From: Tranzscheliella williamsii
Taxonomy: Eukaryota; Basidiomycota; Ustilaginomycetes; Ustilaginales; Ustilaginaceae
Reading direction: 5' to 3'
DNA length: 64,000 nucleotides
NCBI GenBank assembly: GCA_023212725.1
Contig: JALBYF010000037.1
Coordinates: 120,161-184,160, forward strand
Shown: positions 21,352 to 32,300 of the stretch, piece by piece
How positions within the stretch are numbered: the stretch's first letter is position 1
Layout: each line of letters opens with the position of its first letter
Position numbers and translations under genes: made by a program
Notes under the pieces: generated by a model
Database searches by the model: none
Seen by the model: the letters and a program-made list of their open reading frames with translations, nothing else
What the model was told of the DNA's origin: nothing

Positions 21352-22329
21352 TGTGATTGTGTCCTGGCAGGGAAAAAGCTTTGGCTGCGTTGCACGTGTT
21401 TGTGTTTGCCGTTCCTACGTGCGCAACGAGCAGCAGAGGCCGAAGCACTTCCATGGTCTCAACTAGAACCGACGACGATAGGGCCTTGCTCTCGCGCAGA
21501 GCTCAATGGCGCTACTTGAAACAGGCCAGCACATACGTCGCTCACTGGTCGCTTGAGACGCGAGCGACGGATGGGCCCTGCGCCGGATCGCTGTGATTGT
21601 GATGATGACAAGAGACAAAAGATGCGAGTCACGCAGCGGCAGCGCCGAGGTGATCGGCTTGCTTCCGCTAGCGCACAAGGCTGTGCGCGGATCAGCCGTT
21701 GTGATGCAACCGCCTAGCCGAAACTGAGGATGCCACCGAAACATGCTGAACCGTGGTAAGCCTGTCTCGCCCCATCTTTACGCGCCCCCTGCTGCTCCGC
21801 ATCCACAGTCACAGTCCCAACCTCTCGGTTAAGCATGTCGCGACACGGCTAGAGTCTGGGCTCGTTTTACCTGTTTGGCGCTAACAATGATTGTATGCAA
21901 TGCAGTCCAGAACAGAAGATCGGCTGACTGCGTCTGCAAGCCAAGGTGCAGCGCGTCATCCACTTGCCTCCACGCGCTCATGCTTGCTTTTCCCCGAAAT
22001 GGCCGTGGCAGTCAAAGAACCGCCGTCTGATGCCAATCCCAATTTCGAATTCCGACGTTCATCGTAAACGCTAACTCTAACCTCATTTCACCCCGTCCAT
22101 CCCCAGTCACAGTTCATAATCACAAGTGAACATGGGAAATTGGAATTGTGAATGCGAACGGCAAGGCAGCGAGCGGCCTCTACGGAGGATTGGCGCCTGT
22201 TGACTGCGCTGTGCTGGCCAAGTCTCGCCGAAAGGGCGAGGCAGCTCATCTGCACGCCCCGCTCCATCTATCCACCTCGACATACGCCTCATCGCTACAC
22301 CCACAATTGTCACTGTGGCTGTGATTGTG
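21352..22329 (+). promoter_or_regulatory. Cluster of TGTGATTGTG motifs
   Basis: The exact 10-mer TGTGATTGTG occurs at 21352-21361, 21592-21601 and 22320-22329, with related CAGTCACAGT sequences at about 21808 and 22107. The spacing and the location in a long promoter region suggest a binding site, but I cannot name the factor. Confidence 0.35.
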
Positions 22330-23230
22330 ACGGTGACGCGCTGCTACATTCTGTCTATCATGTCCACCAACTAGCCACTCCTGCCGCGTGCTGTGGCTTG
22401 CGATGCTTTGCCATGGCCAGCAGCATACGTGTGGCAACATGAGCGTGGCGACGAGTGCGGGAGTCACAGTGTGGCAATGTAGATGCGAAGGCTGCGAGCT
22501 CTGAGCCGCGCATCCGCTCGAGGCACTCCCACCGCAGCCCAAGTCAGGAGAACGGTCCGCGACAGACAGCTACAGCCAAGCCACGCGCATTGAATATAGT
22601 GCAGTGTGACTTTTGTGATGCTCGCCAGCCAAAGCGAAGGTTCGGCTACGAAGATCCTGCCGTGCTGCTGTTCCACTGCCACGGTCTCGCCTCGTCACTC
22701 TCCACAAAGCTCCACTCGCCCTGCCCTATCTTCTTCACACTAAACGCCGTCATCTAGCCGTCTAAGGCGCGCATTCTCTCCTCATTCTCGTCACGCCCCC
22801 TTGCCCTCCTCGCTGCTATTGCATCCGACGTTGCTCATATCAGTCTAGCCGTCCGTCACCTTCTCCCTCTTCGTGCCCCCTTTTTTGCCGTCACCTCTTG
22901 CCCTTCGCACAGCTTCTCGCACCGATACCAGATTATGGATACCTCGCCCGCACCCTTCCCTTGCCACCTTCTCTAGTGGGCCCCTCACACATCCTTTTGA
23001 GCAGCATCGACACCAACCGCCTGCGGACTCACTCAATATCGACCCTCACCTTGCAGAAACCACCAAAGTCTCCGTCTCCACAGCAAAGCCAACAGTCATT
23101 AACAGCGGTACATCCCCAGCAGCGGCAGGAATTCGTTCTCACTCCTCTTCGAACTCACCCTTTTGGCTTCCCGACTTGGCAGGCTTTTCCCTCCTCCACC
23201 GCTCATTTCTCATGTTTGCCGACCTACACA

Positions 23231-25753
23231 ATGTCGCTCAAGTTTCTCACTCGGCTGCGAGATCGTGACAGAGTTAGCAACAGGTCCAAGCCGTGCCCAC
23301 CCTTACCCACCAGCGCTCTTCAGGACGCACACCGCTCGGCCCCGGAGGTGCAGATCATCAGCTGGGATCCCAAAGTCCTGGAAGCAGCAGGACGCGACGT
23401 TCAAATCACTTCTCGCGACCCTGTTCTTGTAGCACCGGTCTATGAATCTTTCACTACTGATCGCCTAGATCGTCAACGGACCAATGAATCTAGAAGCGAT
23501 GCCACAGAATATCAGCCTGCAAACAATGCCCGCATCCATGCAGCTAACACAGTTATGTCGTCCCGTCGTGAAGCCAGCCTTCCGGCCGATCTGGACTACT
23601 TCACGAGGCCTAGTTTGCCGCAGCCCAACGTACTAAACGATGACTTGGTCGAGGAATTGGGTTCAACCACGCCCACTGGCCACAGCAACCTGGGCAGCGT
23701 GTCCTCATCACAACTCCCCAAGTCGTATAAGAGGGCAAAGGGTTACCGCAACCCTAAGCATGCCGAGGAGAATGCAGCATCCTCCCCCATTTACCGCACC
23801 TCATCGCTTCAGTCGCTTGCCAGTCTTCTTTCGCTCCATAGTGAAGCTCCCGCTCCGCCATCAGCCAAGACTATGCCGAGATTGGGACCGTCTAAGAAAG
23901 CTTCTCTACGCCGCCTCCTGCGCAAGAGGACGGTCGATCCGCGTGACAACACTGTCGCCGAAGCGGAGGGCTCAAAAGCGCCGGGATCCCCCGGACGCGC
24001 TCGGAGCACTTCACTCACCTCCGTGACGGCCAAGATCATGCGCCAAAAGGATGCAAGGCCCGCCGTCGCAGGCAAAGGCAAGACCCCGACAAAGGCCCCT
24101 CCATCATCCTGGCGTGCCGAGCCCTTGTCGGTCGAGTACTCTGGTAATGTCTCGTCTGCGTACAGCTCCGAGGTGGACCTCCCTCGCGGCCAGTCATCGT
24201 CCAGTCAGGAACATTATCGAACCTCTAGCCGAGAGGCGCTACCGGCGTCAAACAGATCGACAAAGGATTCAATCACGATTGGAAGCAACAATGTATTAGA
24301 TCTTTCTGTTTCGATAATGGGGCGAGATCCAGCTGTCATCGGCACGTTTCAAGACCAACCATTGAGGTCGCCGATCGCCCGTGCGGCAGATGTCGAATCT
24401 CCTCGGGTCTCAGGCATGCCATTGCCCGACCTTTCCGAGTCTAGCATGGCAGTCACATCGCTTTCTACACTAATAGCCACACGGCTATTCAAGCAGCTCG
24501 GTCCCCCACCCTTCGGCTTACCGGTTGACTGTTTTGAGGAGCGCGTGTCAATGGTTCAGACCTACGTCGAGAGCCGTTCGGTTGCTGTGCATCCTCGAAA
24601 CGAATCGACTGCGAACAGCCGGAGTAGCTTGCCCCCTCCTCCACGCAGTCAAGCTAACCCATCACGCAACGCAATGATGGAAGACGAATTTGACAAGCTA
24701 GAATGTCAGACGGAGCAAGAACTGCTGAAAATGACACTTTCGAAAGGCGACGAGTTTGAGGTCGGTCTGGATGCTCTCAACCTCGAAGCCGTCTTCCTGG
24801 AGGCCAGACGACGGTGCGGCGTAGACAGCAGCCGCAGTCACTTTGAACTCTCAAGCCTGAACGGCACGAACAACAGCCCCAGTATGATTCATGACCCCCG
24901 TTTCCTGTCCGATGTCTCCGTACTGGGTACATCACCCGGCAGCAACATGTCAAAGAGCCAGACGGATCACGATCGCCTTGGACATGACACTCTCGGTGGG
25001 CTTGGTGTCCCTCTGCGGCCGGCGCCTCGGAAGAAGAGGCGGCCGGGAACCGCACCCGAGGTACCGAAGACAGGCTCTACGGCATCTCCCAAGTTAGCGC
25101 GCGACCGTTCATATGGGCTAGAAAACCCTTTGCTTGGTGTCAGGCCATCCACCGCCCGAATGTCGCGCTCTCCGGCGCTCAGCTATAGGTCCCTACAAGC
25201 ATCCGAGGAGGCACATGACTACCCCTCGGCGCCCCTCAAGCTGGTGGATCTGGCTGACAAGACCAACCAACGAGTCGGCCATTCGGAAGGACAGCCTGAA
25301 ACGACCGCCGAGCTCGGCCTGTTCACACCGCAGTCATTCCGCTCCAAGGCGCCTGCAACATGGAGCGACGGAGCTACTGAGAGCCATCTCTACACGCACA
25401 GGCCTGCGTCGTCAGGACGGACGGCAAACACGGCAGCGCCAGCATTCGTGCACGCGACCTCGCCCGTGTTGCACTCGCACCCGCACAACTGGCGCCGCGG
25501 ATCCAGCGAATGGGGGAGCGCCAACAGCCATTCGGCGAGGAGGACGAGGTCGCCTCTCTTTGGCCACGCCACGCATTCTAGCATCGGCACACGCGACTCG
25601 CAAGACACCTGCGACACGCTTGAAACGTCCGAGTCTACGCACGCTGGTGGCTTCACAGCCGTTGCCAAATCAGTCAAAAACTCCAGCAGCACGCAGACGC
25701 TCACGGGACCGACACCACTGCCCGCGCAGCCCCTGCGTGCGGTTATCCACTGA
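23231..25753 (+). CDS. Uncharacterised Ser/Pro-rich protein, 840 aa
   Basis: I do not recognise a family. The first ATG in this frame is at 23231 (CACAATGTCG), giving 840 aa; the frame is open back to about 22900 without an ATG. Nothing resembles a signal peptide or membrane helix. Most of the protein is low complexity (Ser/Pro/Arg/Thr), with basic clusters (about residue 215-240, KKASLRRLLRKR) and Ser-rich runs suited to phosphorylation. The best-ordered stretch is residues about 485-530 (DEFDKLECQTEQELLKM, then LDALNLEAVFLEARRRCG), which reads as amphipathic helices. Coding status is well supported by the 2.5 kb open frame with GC-biased third positions. Function unknown; a cytoplasmic or nuclear scaffold is only a guess. 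Confidence 0.75.
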   Translation: MSLKFLTRLRDRDRVSNRSKPCPPLPTSALQDAHRSAPEVQIISWDPKVLEAAGRDVQITSRDPVLVAPVYESFTTDRLDRQRTNESRSDATEYQPANNARIHAANTVMSSRREASLPADLDYFTRPSLPQPNVLNDDLVEELGSTTPTGHSNLGSVSSSQLPKSYKRAKGYRNPKHAEENAASSPIYRTSSLQSLASLLSLHSEAPAPPSAKTMPRLGPSKKASLRRLLRKRTVDPRDNTVAEAEGSKAPGSPGRARSTSLTSVTAKIMRQKDARPAVAGKGKTPTKAPPSSWRAEPLSVEYSGNVSSAYSSEVDLPRGQSSSSQEHYRTSSREALPASNRSTKDSITIGSNNVLDLSVSIMGRDPAVIGTFQDQPLRSPIARAADVESPRVSGMPLPDLSESSMAVTSLSTLIATRLFKQLGPPPFGLPVDCFEERVSMVQTYVESRSVAVHPRNESTANSRSSLPPPPRSQANPSRNAMMEDEFDKLECQTEQELLKMTLSKGDEFEVGLDALNLEAVFLEARRRCGVDSSRSHFELSSLNGTNNSPSMIHDPRFLSDVSVLGTSPGSNMSKSQTDHDRLGHDTLGGLGVPLRPAPRKKRRPGTAPEVPKTGSTASPKLARDRSYGLENPLLGVRPSTARMSRSPALSYRSLQASEEAHDYPSAPLKLVDLADKTNQRVGHSEGQPETTAELGLFTPQSFRSKAPATWSDGATESHLYTHRPASSGRTANTAAPAFVHATSPVLHSHPHNWRRGSSEWGSANSHSARRTRSPLFGHATHSSIGTRDSQDTCDTLETSESTHAGGFTAVAKSVKNSSSTQTLTGPTPLPAQPLRAVIH

Positions 25754-27120
25754 TGGTCGGCCCACACCGCTCGATTCATCTTACCCTGCCGTGAACACAG
25801 ACACACACTCGTTTCACTAGGTTATCGTCGTGGTCACTCCTGTTCCTAACCGTCACCGAAAGTGTCGCCCATGTACTTGTATACCCCCCATACCACTTGG
25901 TCCTTCCTTTGGCGCCGTATATGCTAGTTATTGCGCTCATCTTCGAGGACAATATTCTCTGCGTCAGACTCCTGTTGAGTGGTCTAGTCACACGACATCT
26001 GACCCTCTTGCACCCCTGACCCGTGCGTTCTTTTGGTCCCGTCCATGCTCATTCGTGCCAGCTCGCCTGATCTCGCGCCGCATCTCCCACCTTTTCTTCG
26101 GCTCTCACCTTACAAGTAGGGCCGGCAGCGCAAGATCATCTTGCTGGGGACCAGTGACGGCCCAAATGTATCATCCTGGCCATCGCGAACTAAACTAACA
26201 GTACCAGCAAGATCGGATGGCGTCAGTTGGACAGTTTCGATCCCGCTGCAACAGCATACACAAGCATATACTTACAACCGGTGAAACTCTTCTGGCCTGT
26301 TGGCTTCGATGCTGTGCAGTATCAGTGTGTCATTACCTCACAGATTCGAGCACATACCCGACAGCCTTCTTCCACCCCGAGAGTCAGCCAAAGCGACCAT
26401 ATGTACATATATAAAGCTCATCTTGCTCGGAGTAGCGGCGCAGCCCTTGATCACCACGAATCGAAACGCCATACTTAGCCCCAAAAGCAACAAACACGTA
26501 CCTCGGAAGCACGTGAGAGGAACAACACGCATATAGTCTGAGGCATCTCGTCCTACTCATCCGCTCGACTCTCCTCCTTACCGCCACGATTGTTGCTGGA
26601 GAGGAGTGGCACGGAAAGGTACAGACGGTCTGCACAGTCGTGGAACAGTGGAGCTACGGTACTAGTCAAAGATGTTTCCGGCCAGGTGCTGATTTCCTTG
26701 GACGCGGCCTTTTTGGAACGGGGACGATGCAATAACGTGCGCTATGTACTGGAGCAGGTGCACTTCTGCTTCGTAGAACAGGGCGTTCTGAAGTTGCCGG
26801 ATGGCGCTGAACTGCTTCTTTCACTTTGCTTGAATTGATGTGGGAGTGGCCCATTGCGGCGTGGCCGACGCAGTGTGACTGTGAGTGAGCTTGAGACCCT
26901 CTATGCATGTCAGTATCGGTGTTGTGGAGAATATACGTAAATCCGTTGGTAATCGTGCGCGTAGAGTGACGTTCTCCGTCCATCTTCTTTCCACCGACGG
27001 ATACAGCGACTAGCTTGCTGGACGGCGGAACGGACAGCAAAGGCTTTTTCGGCGAACGAGCGATGCGCTAAGGAGACAACGACTCGCAGCCAGCCGAGCT
27101 AGCCGTGGGAGCGCTGGGTG
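25754..27120. other. Intergenic, possible minus-strand exon at 26662-26820
   Basis: 1.37 kb. Most shows nothing. On the minus strand a compositionally ordinary frame runs from about 26820 to a TAG at 26662-26664. It contains FSAIRQLQNALFYEAEVHLL, which looks helical and protein-like, and a CAG at 26812-26814 could be its acceptor. An upstream ATG at 26982 with a candidate TACTGAC branch point near 26915 could belong to the same gene, but I could not build a convincing model or name a family. Confidence 0.3.
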
Positions 27121-29297
27121 ATGTCGAATTGGAACGCGGCCGAGCCGTCGTCTCGGCGGGGCGGGTCGTCGGAGGTGCGTCCGGCGGGGAGGGTGCGGCC
27201 GCTGAGCCTGGCGGAGCTGGCGGACCGCGCGGACGAGGTGAGTGGCAGCATGCTCTTCTCGTCGTCGGTCCCGATCCGGCGCTATCTCAGCGGCGCCGAC
27301 ACGCTACGTCGCCAAGCGGGCGTCTACCGCCGCGAGGCCGACCTGGAGCGCGAGTTCATCTGCCTTGTCAAGTGCGCCGCCCTCACCGAGCGCCTCCCCT
27401 CCCACCCCAACTATGCCAGCCTCGACGCGGATACACGCCGCAGGGCCAAGGCCGACTCCCAGTCCCTGCTCGACCAGATCTCCGACCTCAAGCGCACCCT
27501 CCACGAGCGGTACGAGCGCTGGAACAGCCTCCCCGCCCGTGAAAAGGCAAACTACACAGAGCCAGAGCCCGACCGCCACAGCCAGCCCCCAGCAGCAGCT
27601 GCCACCAGCCGCGGCCATTCCGAACCTCAGTCGCCAGCGTTGAGATCACGGCCGACTGCCAACTCGATCACAGATCACAGCTCGGATATCCGCTTTGTCA
27701 AGCCGGATCGGGCGAACGATGTCTTCGACCTACGCAAAATGTTTCGCTCTCGGGCCGAGCCGAGCAGGCCCAGACCCTCATCGCCAGCGACCGCTGAGGC
27801 GCCGCGCAGCGTGCTCTCAGGCAGCTCGAATGCACGCACTACATCAGCGTCGGAATCACCGCGACCGATCTTGGACGGCGTCAGCAGCTCAGCGTTTACC
27901 AGCAATCCTACGCAGCCGTTCAGCCACGCCCACCTCAAGCCTAGGCCTCAGTCGTCTGTTGCCTCAACCGTTGCCAGCAAGGCGAATCTTGGGCCTGGCT
28001 TGTCCCATCGCATGTCGGTACATCAGAAGCAGCAAGGTTTTGCACCCAGCAATAGTGCCACTGCCAGATACTATCAGACGCTAGGGAAGAGCAGCAGCCC
28101 TGCTCCTGCTCGGCAAGAGAGCCCGCGCAGCTCAGCTGGCAGAACGCCGGACGCCGTTTCTGCGTCGACGTCGCGGTCTGTTTCAAAACCACCACCGCTC
28201 CCGCCGCTGCCCCGCGGCTTGGCCCGGCGGTTGAGAGGGCCGTTGCCACCACTTCCCTCAGCGCCACCACGATCCATGCCACAGCCGCAGCATTTCACCT
28301 CGGCTGCTGCGTCTGTGACGACGCCTCACAGCACGCTAGAGGAAGCGATGGCTCAGATGACCCTCAACTACGGCGCGAGCTCAGCCGTCCAGAAGGACGC
28401 AGCATCGGTCCGGCATGTCTATGGTGCGGCCGACTCGCAAGCATCTTCCCCGTCCGGGTCCTCGCTGTTTTTGGACGACTGCAAATCCAGCCTGTCATCG
28501 GCCTCTTCAGCGGCGACATCGCATCAAGGTGGTCCACAACAGTGGCTGGACGACGCAGGCCCATCGTATACCGAAGGGGGTCTGCCGCTGCGGTCGATGC
28601 TCGTGCCCTCGGGCGTGATCTCGTCCTTTCTGGCCCATGCTAGGCCCAACACTGATCGCCATCTGGAAACGTGCGCGCTGCTCCAAGGGACGCTGCGTCG
28701 CAATTGCTTCGAGGTCTCCCACCTCGTCTTCCCGCGGCAGACGGCGACGGAGGACTCGTGCACCACTATGGACGAAGAGGAGGTGATGCTGTTCCAGGAG
28801 CAGCACGACCTGATTACGCTCGGCTGGATCCACACGCACCCGACGCAGTCGTGCTTTCTGAGCAGTCTCGATCTGCATACGCACGCGAGCTATCAGCTGA
28901 TGCTGCCCGAGGCGATTGCGATCGTGTGTGCGCCCAAGTGCGAGCCCAGGTAAGCTGTCCCCCGCCGCGTGGCGGTGCGTTGCGCGCGGGGCGCTGCGCA
29001 GTTGGCTGACCTCCTGTATCCCTTCTCTTTGTGGCGGCAGCTTCGGCCTCTTCCGCCTGACCGACCCCGCCGGGGTGCAGTTCGTCGTCCAGGTACGCGC
29101 CCCCCGTCGCCGCGTCTCGCAGCAGCCGCTGACACCGCCCTCCTCGCCCTGCCCCCGCCCAGTGCAAGCACCCCAGCCGCTTCCACCCGCACCTCGCGCC
29201 CGACGGCTCCGACCTCGCCCTCTACACCGACGCCGTCAACGGCCACGTCGCCCTGCTTCCAGACCGCAGCGTGACACTCGTCGACCTCCGCACTTAG
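27121..29297 (+). CDS. AMSH/STAMBP-like JAMM deubiquitinase
   Basis: Zinc metalloprotease that trims K63-linked ubiquitin on endosomal ESCRT cargo (AMSH; Sst2 in fission yeast). Three exons: 27121..28949, 29041..29092 and 29163..29297; introns are 91 nt (GTAAGC...GGCAG) and 70 nt (GTACGC...CCCAG). Joined length 671 aa. The N-terminus (about 20-140) resembles the USP8/AMSH dimerisation domain (IRRYLSGADTLRRQAGVY, LVKCAALTERLPSHP). Residues 150-450 are disordered and Pro/Ser-rich. The MPN+ domain is about 490-671: LETCALLQG supplies the catalytic Glu, followed by H571-x-H573-P...D584 and LHTHASYQ. Exons 2-3 add FGLFRLTDP and the CKHPSRFHPH second-zinc region. Stops of this gene and Dicer are only about 100 bp apart. 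Confidence 0.9.
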
Positions 29298-29397
29298 CCC
29301 CCTATCGCACTTTCTTGCCTGCATCCGGCTCAACTTCTCTTCCGCGCTCTTACCGCTCTCTGCATGTGCTTTTTGCATTCGACATGCCGCCAAGCGG

Positions 29398-32300
29398 TTA
29401 CATGGAAGTGTCGCTGCTGGCGTCGTCTATGTCGGTGCTGGGCGGCGAGGTGGCGCCGCAGGTGCAGAGCGCGCGGAGCTGTGTGAGCGTCATCGCGGCG
29501 GGCTGGTCGTGCGCGGCGAGGCCCTGGAAGACGGTTTTCCAGCCGAGCAGCTTGATGAACTTTTGCAGCGTGTCCTCGCGGTCGGCGAGGGTGGGGGTGA
29601 GGGCGGCGAGCGCGCGCGCGTGTTCGAGGTGTGCGGGTGCGGGCGGCAACGCGGCGAGCTGGGCGACGCGGGTGGCGTGGCACAGGACCTGGACGTGAAC
29701 CTCGGCGAGGTCCGGGTCGAGAGGTGCGCCGACGAGGTTGGTGCGCAGCTCGACAGCGCGGCACCGCTTGCGGACAAGGAGCGACACGAGCCGGCGCATG
29801 TCGACAACACGCATCTCGACGGTGCAGTGGCGCTCGAAGAAGGGCCGGAAGAGGCGGTCGAAAACCGCCTGTGCGACGGCCTCGTCGAAGCCCGAGTCTA
29901 CCACCACCGCGGCAAAGCTCGCCTCGACCACGTCGGCGAGCGCCTTGGGCGCGGGCACGTCCTGCCAGTACATCCCGCGCGCCGCGCCGGCAACCAGCAC
30001 ATCCAGCCGCGCCGCATACGCCCCCAGCGCAGCCGCCAGCACACCGCTGCTCGACGCCACAAACGCGTGCAGCCCCAGCCGGTGCCCCAGCGCCGCCAGC
30101 GTCGCATTCGCACACAGCGTCCCCTTGAGCACCGTCAGCTCGCCCGGCCCCAGCCCCGGATACCGCGCATACAGATAGCGCACAATCAAGTAATCGAGCC
30201 ACGCATCCCCCAGAAACTCCAGCCGCTGGTACGACGGCAGCACCGACGCCAGCAGCGACGCATGCGTAAACGCCTCCAGCCCCAGATGCGGATACTGGAA
30301 CTCGTACTGCAACACCGCCTCCAGATGCGTCAGCGCCGTCAGCGACACCCGCGACCGCCAGTCCTCGGCCATCGCCTGCTGCTTCAGCGCCAGTAGCTGC
30401 GCATTGAAGTCGGACAGTGTGCGGATCGTGCCCGGAATTAGCTGAAACAGGTGGCACACCTGCAACGCCGCAGCAGGCCCACCGCTTACCAACCCGGCTC
30501 CGATGATCGCCTCGACCAGATCCGACAGCACCTTCTCCTTCACCATGTCGCGCAGGCGGATCGGCGTGCTTGCCGAGGCGCCATCGACGTAGATTGCGTC
30601 GTGGCTAACAATAGCAGCATGCACGCCGGGCAGGCCACCTGTCAAGCCTGTAGCCGGCGGAGGCGTAAATCGCTTTGCCGTCAGCGACTGGCAGCTGAAG
30701 ATGCCGTACCTCCACAGGCCGAGCCGCTTTGCCTCCTGCAGCAGCCGGTGGTTGGTCAGAATCTCCCGGTTGGCCAGGTGCAGCTCGCCCTCGGTCTGTG
30801 CCAGCCGCGTCGAGAAAGTGTGGCAGGTAGCGACGAGCTTCAGGAACGTGTCGCCCAGAAACTCGAGCCGTTCGTAGTCGAAGCTCATGCCGGCCGCCGG
30901 GGCGGCCAAGGCTTGCACTAGCGTGTCGTTGTCGATACAGGCCTCCGGCAGGTGAACGCGCCTGAACTCGGAAGCGAGCAAGACCTGGTCATAGCGGTGC
31001 AAGATCGACGGAAGGAGCAGCGCGCTGTGGCCAACAGACGCACCGAGCGGGTGGACCATAAAGTAGGCGCCTATCAAGTTTCTCGCATTCTTGGCTAGCT
31101 GAGGCTCGTCAACGAGCCCCGCTCCCGCAGATGGAGTAGGCGAAGCGATGAGGAGGTTTGTTACCGCGGAAAGCTTCTCGACTTGCAGCAATGGCTGCCG
31201 CGCCTCTTCCGAAGTTTCAAGGATCGGCCGGTTCAGTCGGCCGTACTTGATGCGGTGTTGTTCAGCATAGTTCATGGGCCCGGATCTGGCCTGGCGCCGT
31301 GCGCTCCTGCCGGACAAACGGCCCTCGACGGGCGAAAAAGCGGTCAGGTCCTCCCTCAGCTGAACAAATCGGTAGCACGCGGACGACGGCGGCCCATGGC
31401 GACGCACAAGCAGACGCGCCTGCAAGGATGCTGGCTGTTGCAAATCGACGGGAGAAAACTCCAAACTGTCCGGGAGGTCGATGAGGACATGTGGATCTTC
31501 GAAGGAAGAGAGGGCGCCGCTGACACGTGCAGGGGCAACGAGAACAGCCAGGTTCGGGCCTATGTCGGCCGCTAGCCGCGCTGTGGTCAGGCCGAAGATC
31601 AAGTGGGTGACCGTCTTGATCGACGCCAGCTGCTCCGCTGTGAGTGTGGGCAGCTTGCCGACAGGCTGGGGCTGGATCCCTCGGGCGCCGTGGGCGGACG
31701 CCAGCACCAGCAAAGCCGTCTCGGGGAGCGGCTGTGGCGTGAGTAGCATCAGAGGCGAGCAAGACGGATCGTACAAGTCCAGCGGCAAGTAGGTGCCGAA
31801 GTAAGTTTCTGCTCGGCTGTCGTCGGCTGACACAGCCGCCATAGAGGCGTGGAAGCGCCGCCAGCCGTCCCAGTCCTTTGCCGGTACATGTATCGGCTTA
31901 CCGGACGCAGGCGATTGCATGTAATGTAGATTGCCAGGCGCTGCCAAGCCTCCTGTTAAGATGGTGCCCGTCCTCGGCTTGACGAGCAGTCGAGGCATCA
32001 GCCAGGCGTCCAGCTCCCCGATCCTTCTCAACTGCTCACAGGCTGCAAACGCTGCCATCCGTTTAGCCTGTTTTTTGGACATCCAGATGCCGCTGTGAAA
32101 CTCCCGGATGGGAGCCGTGCTCGGAAGCTGCAGGACACAGGTATACCTGGGAAGAGCCGCGCCGTCTTCGGGCGCCGGCGCTGATTCTACCAGATCGACT
32201 TGGTAGGCTGTCACAGCGTCCTTGATGTACTCCGAATGCAAAGTAGATGCGTAGTGGCAAACGAGAGACACCGCGTCCTGCGGGTACAGTCTGGCGCCCG

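Larger units (their letters stand above)
20056..23230. other. Long gene-free stretch between NOT3 and unknown gene
   Basis: 3.2 kb with no supported gene. It holds a CTG/TGC-rich tract (21217-21264), three exact copies of TGTGATTGTG, and several CAGTCACAGT-type relatives. From about 22740 the plus strand is strongly pyrimidine-rich, typical of a fungal promoter and 5' leader for the downstream gene. A frame open on the minus strand at 20232-21023 has no motif or plausible composition. Confidence 0.5.

Noticed and set aside
22898..23230. N-terminal extension of the 840-residue unknown protein
   Set aside because: The frame is open but has no ATG before 23231; the sequence is a pyrimidine-rich leader.
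29330..30457. Frames of about 375 and 295 codons overlapping the 3' part of Dicer on other frames
   Set aside because: Extreme Ala/Arg/Gly composition produced by GC-rich Dicer codons; the RNase IIIb frame is the real one.
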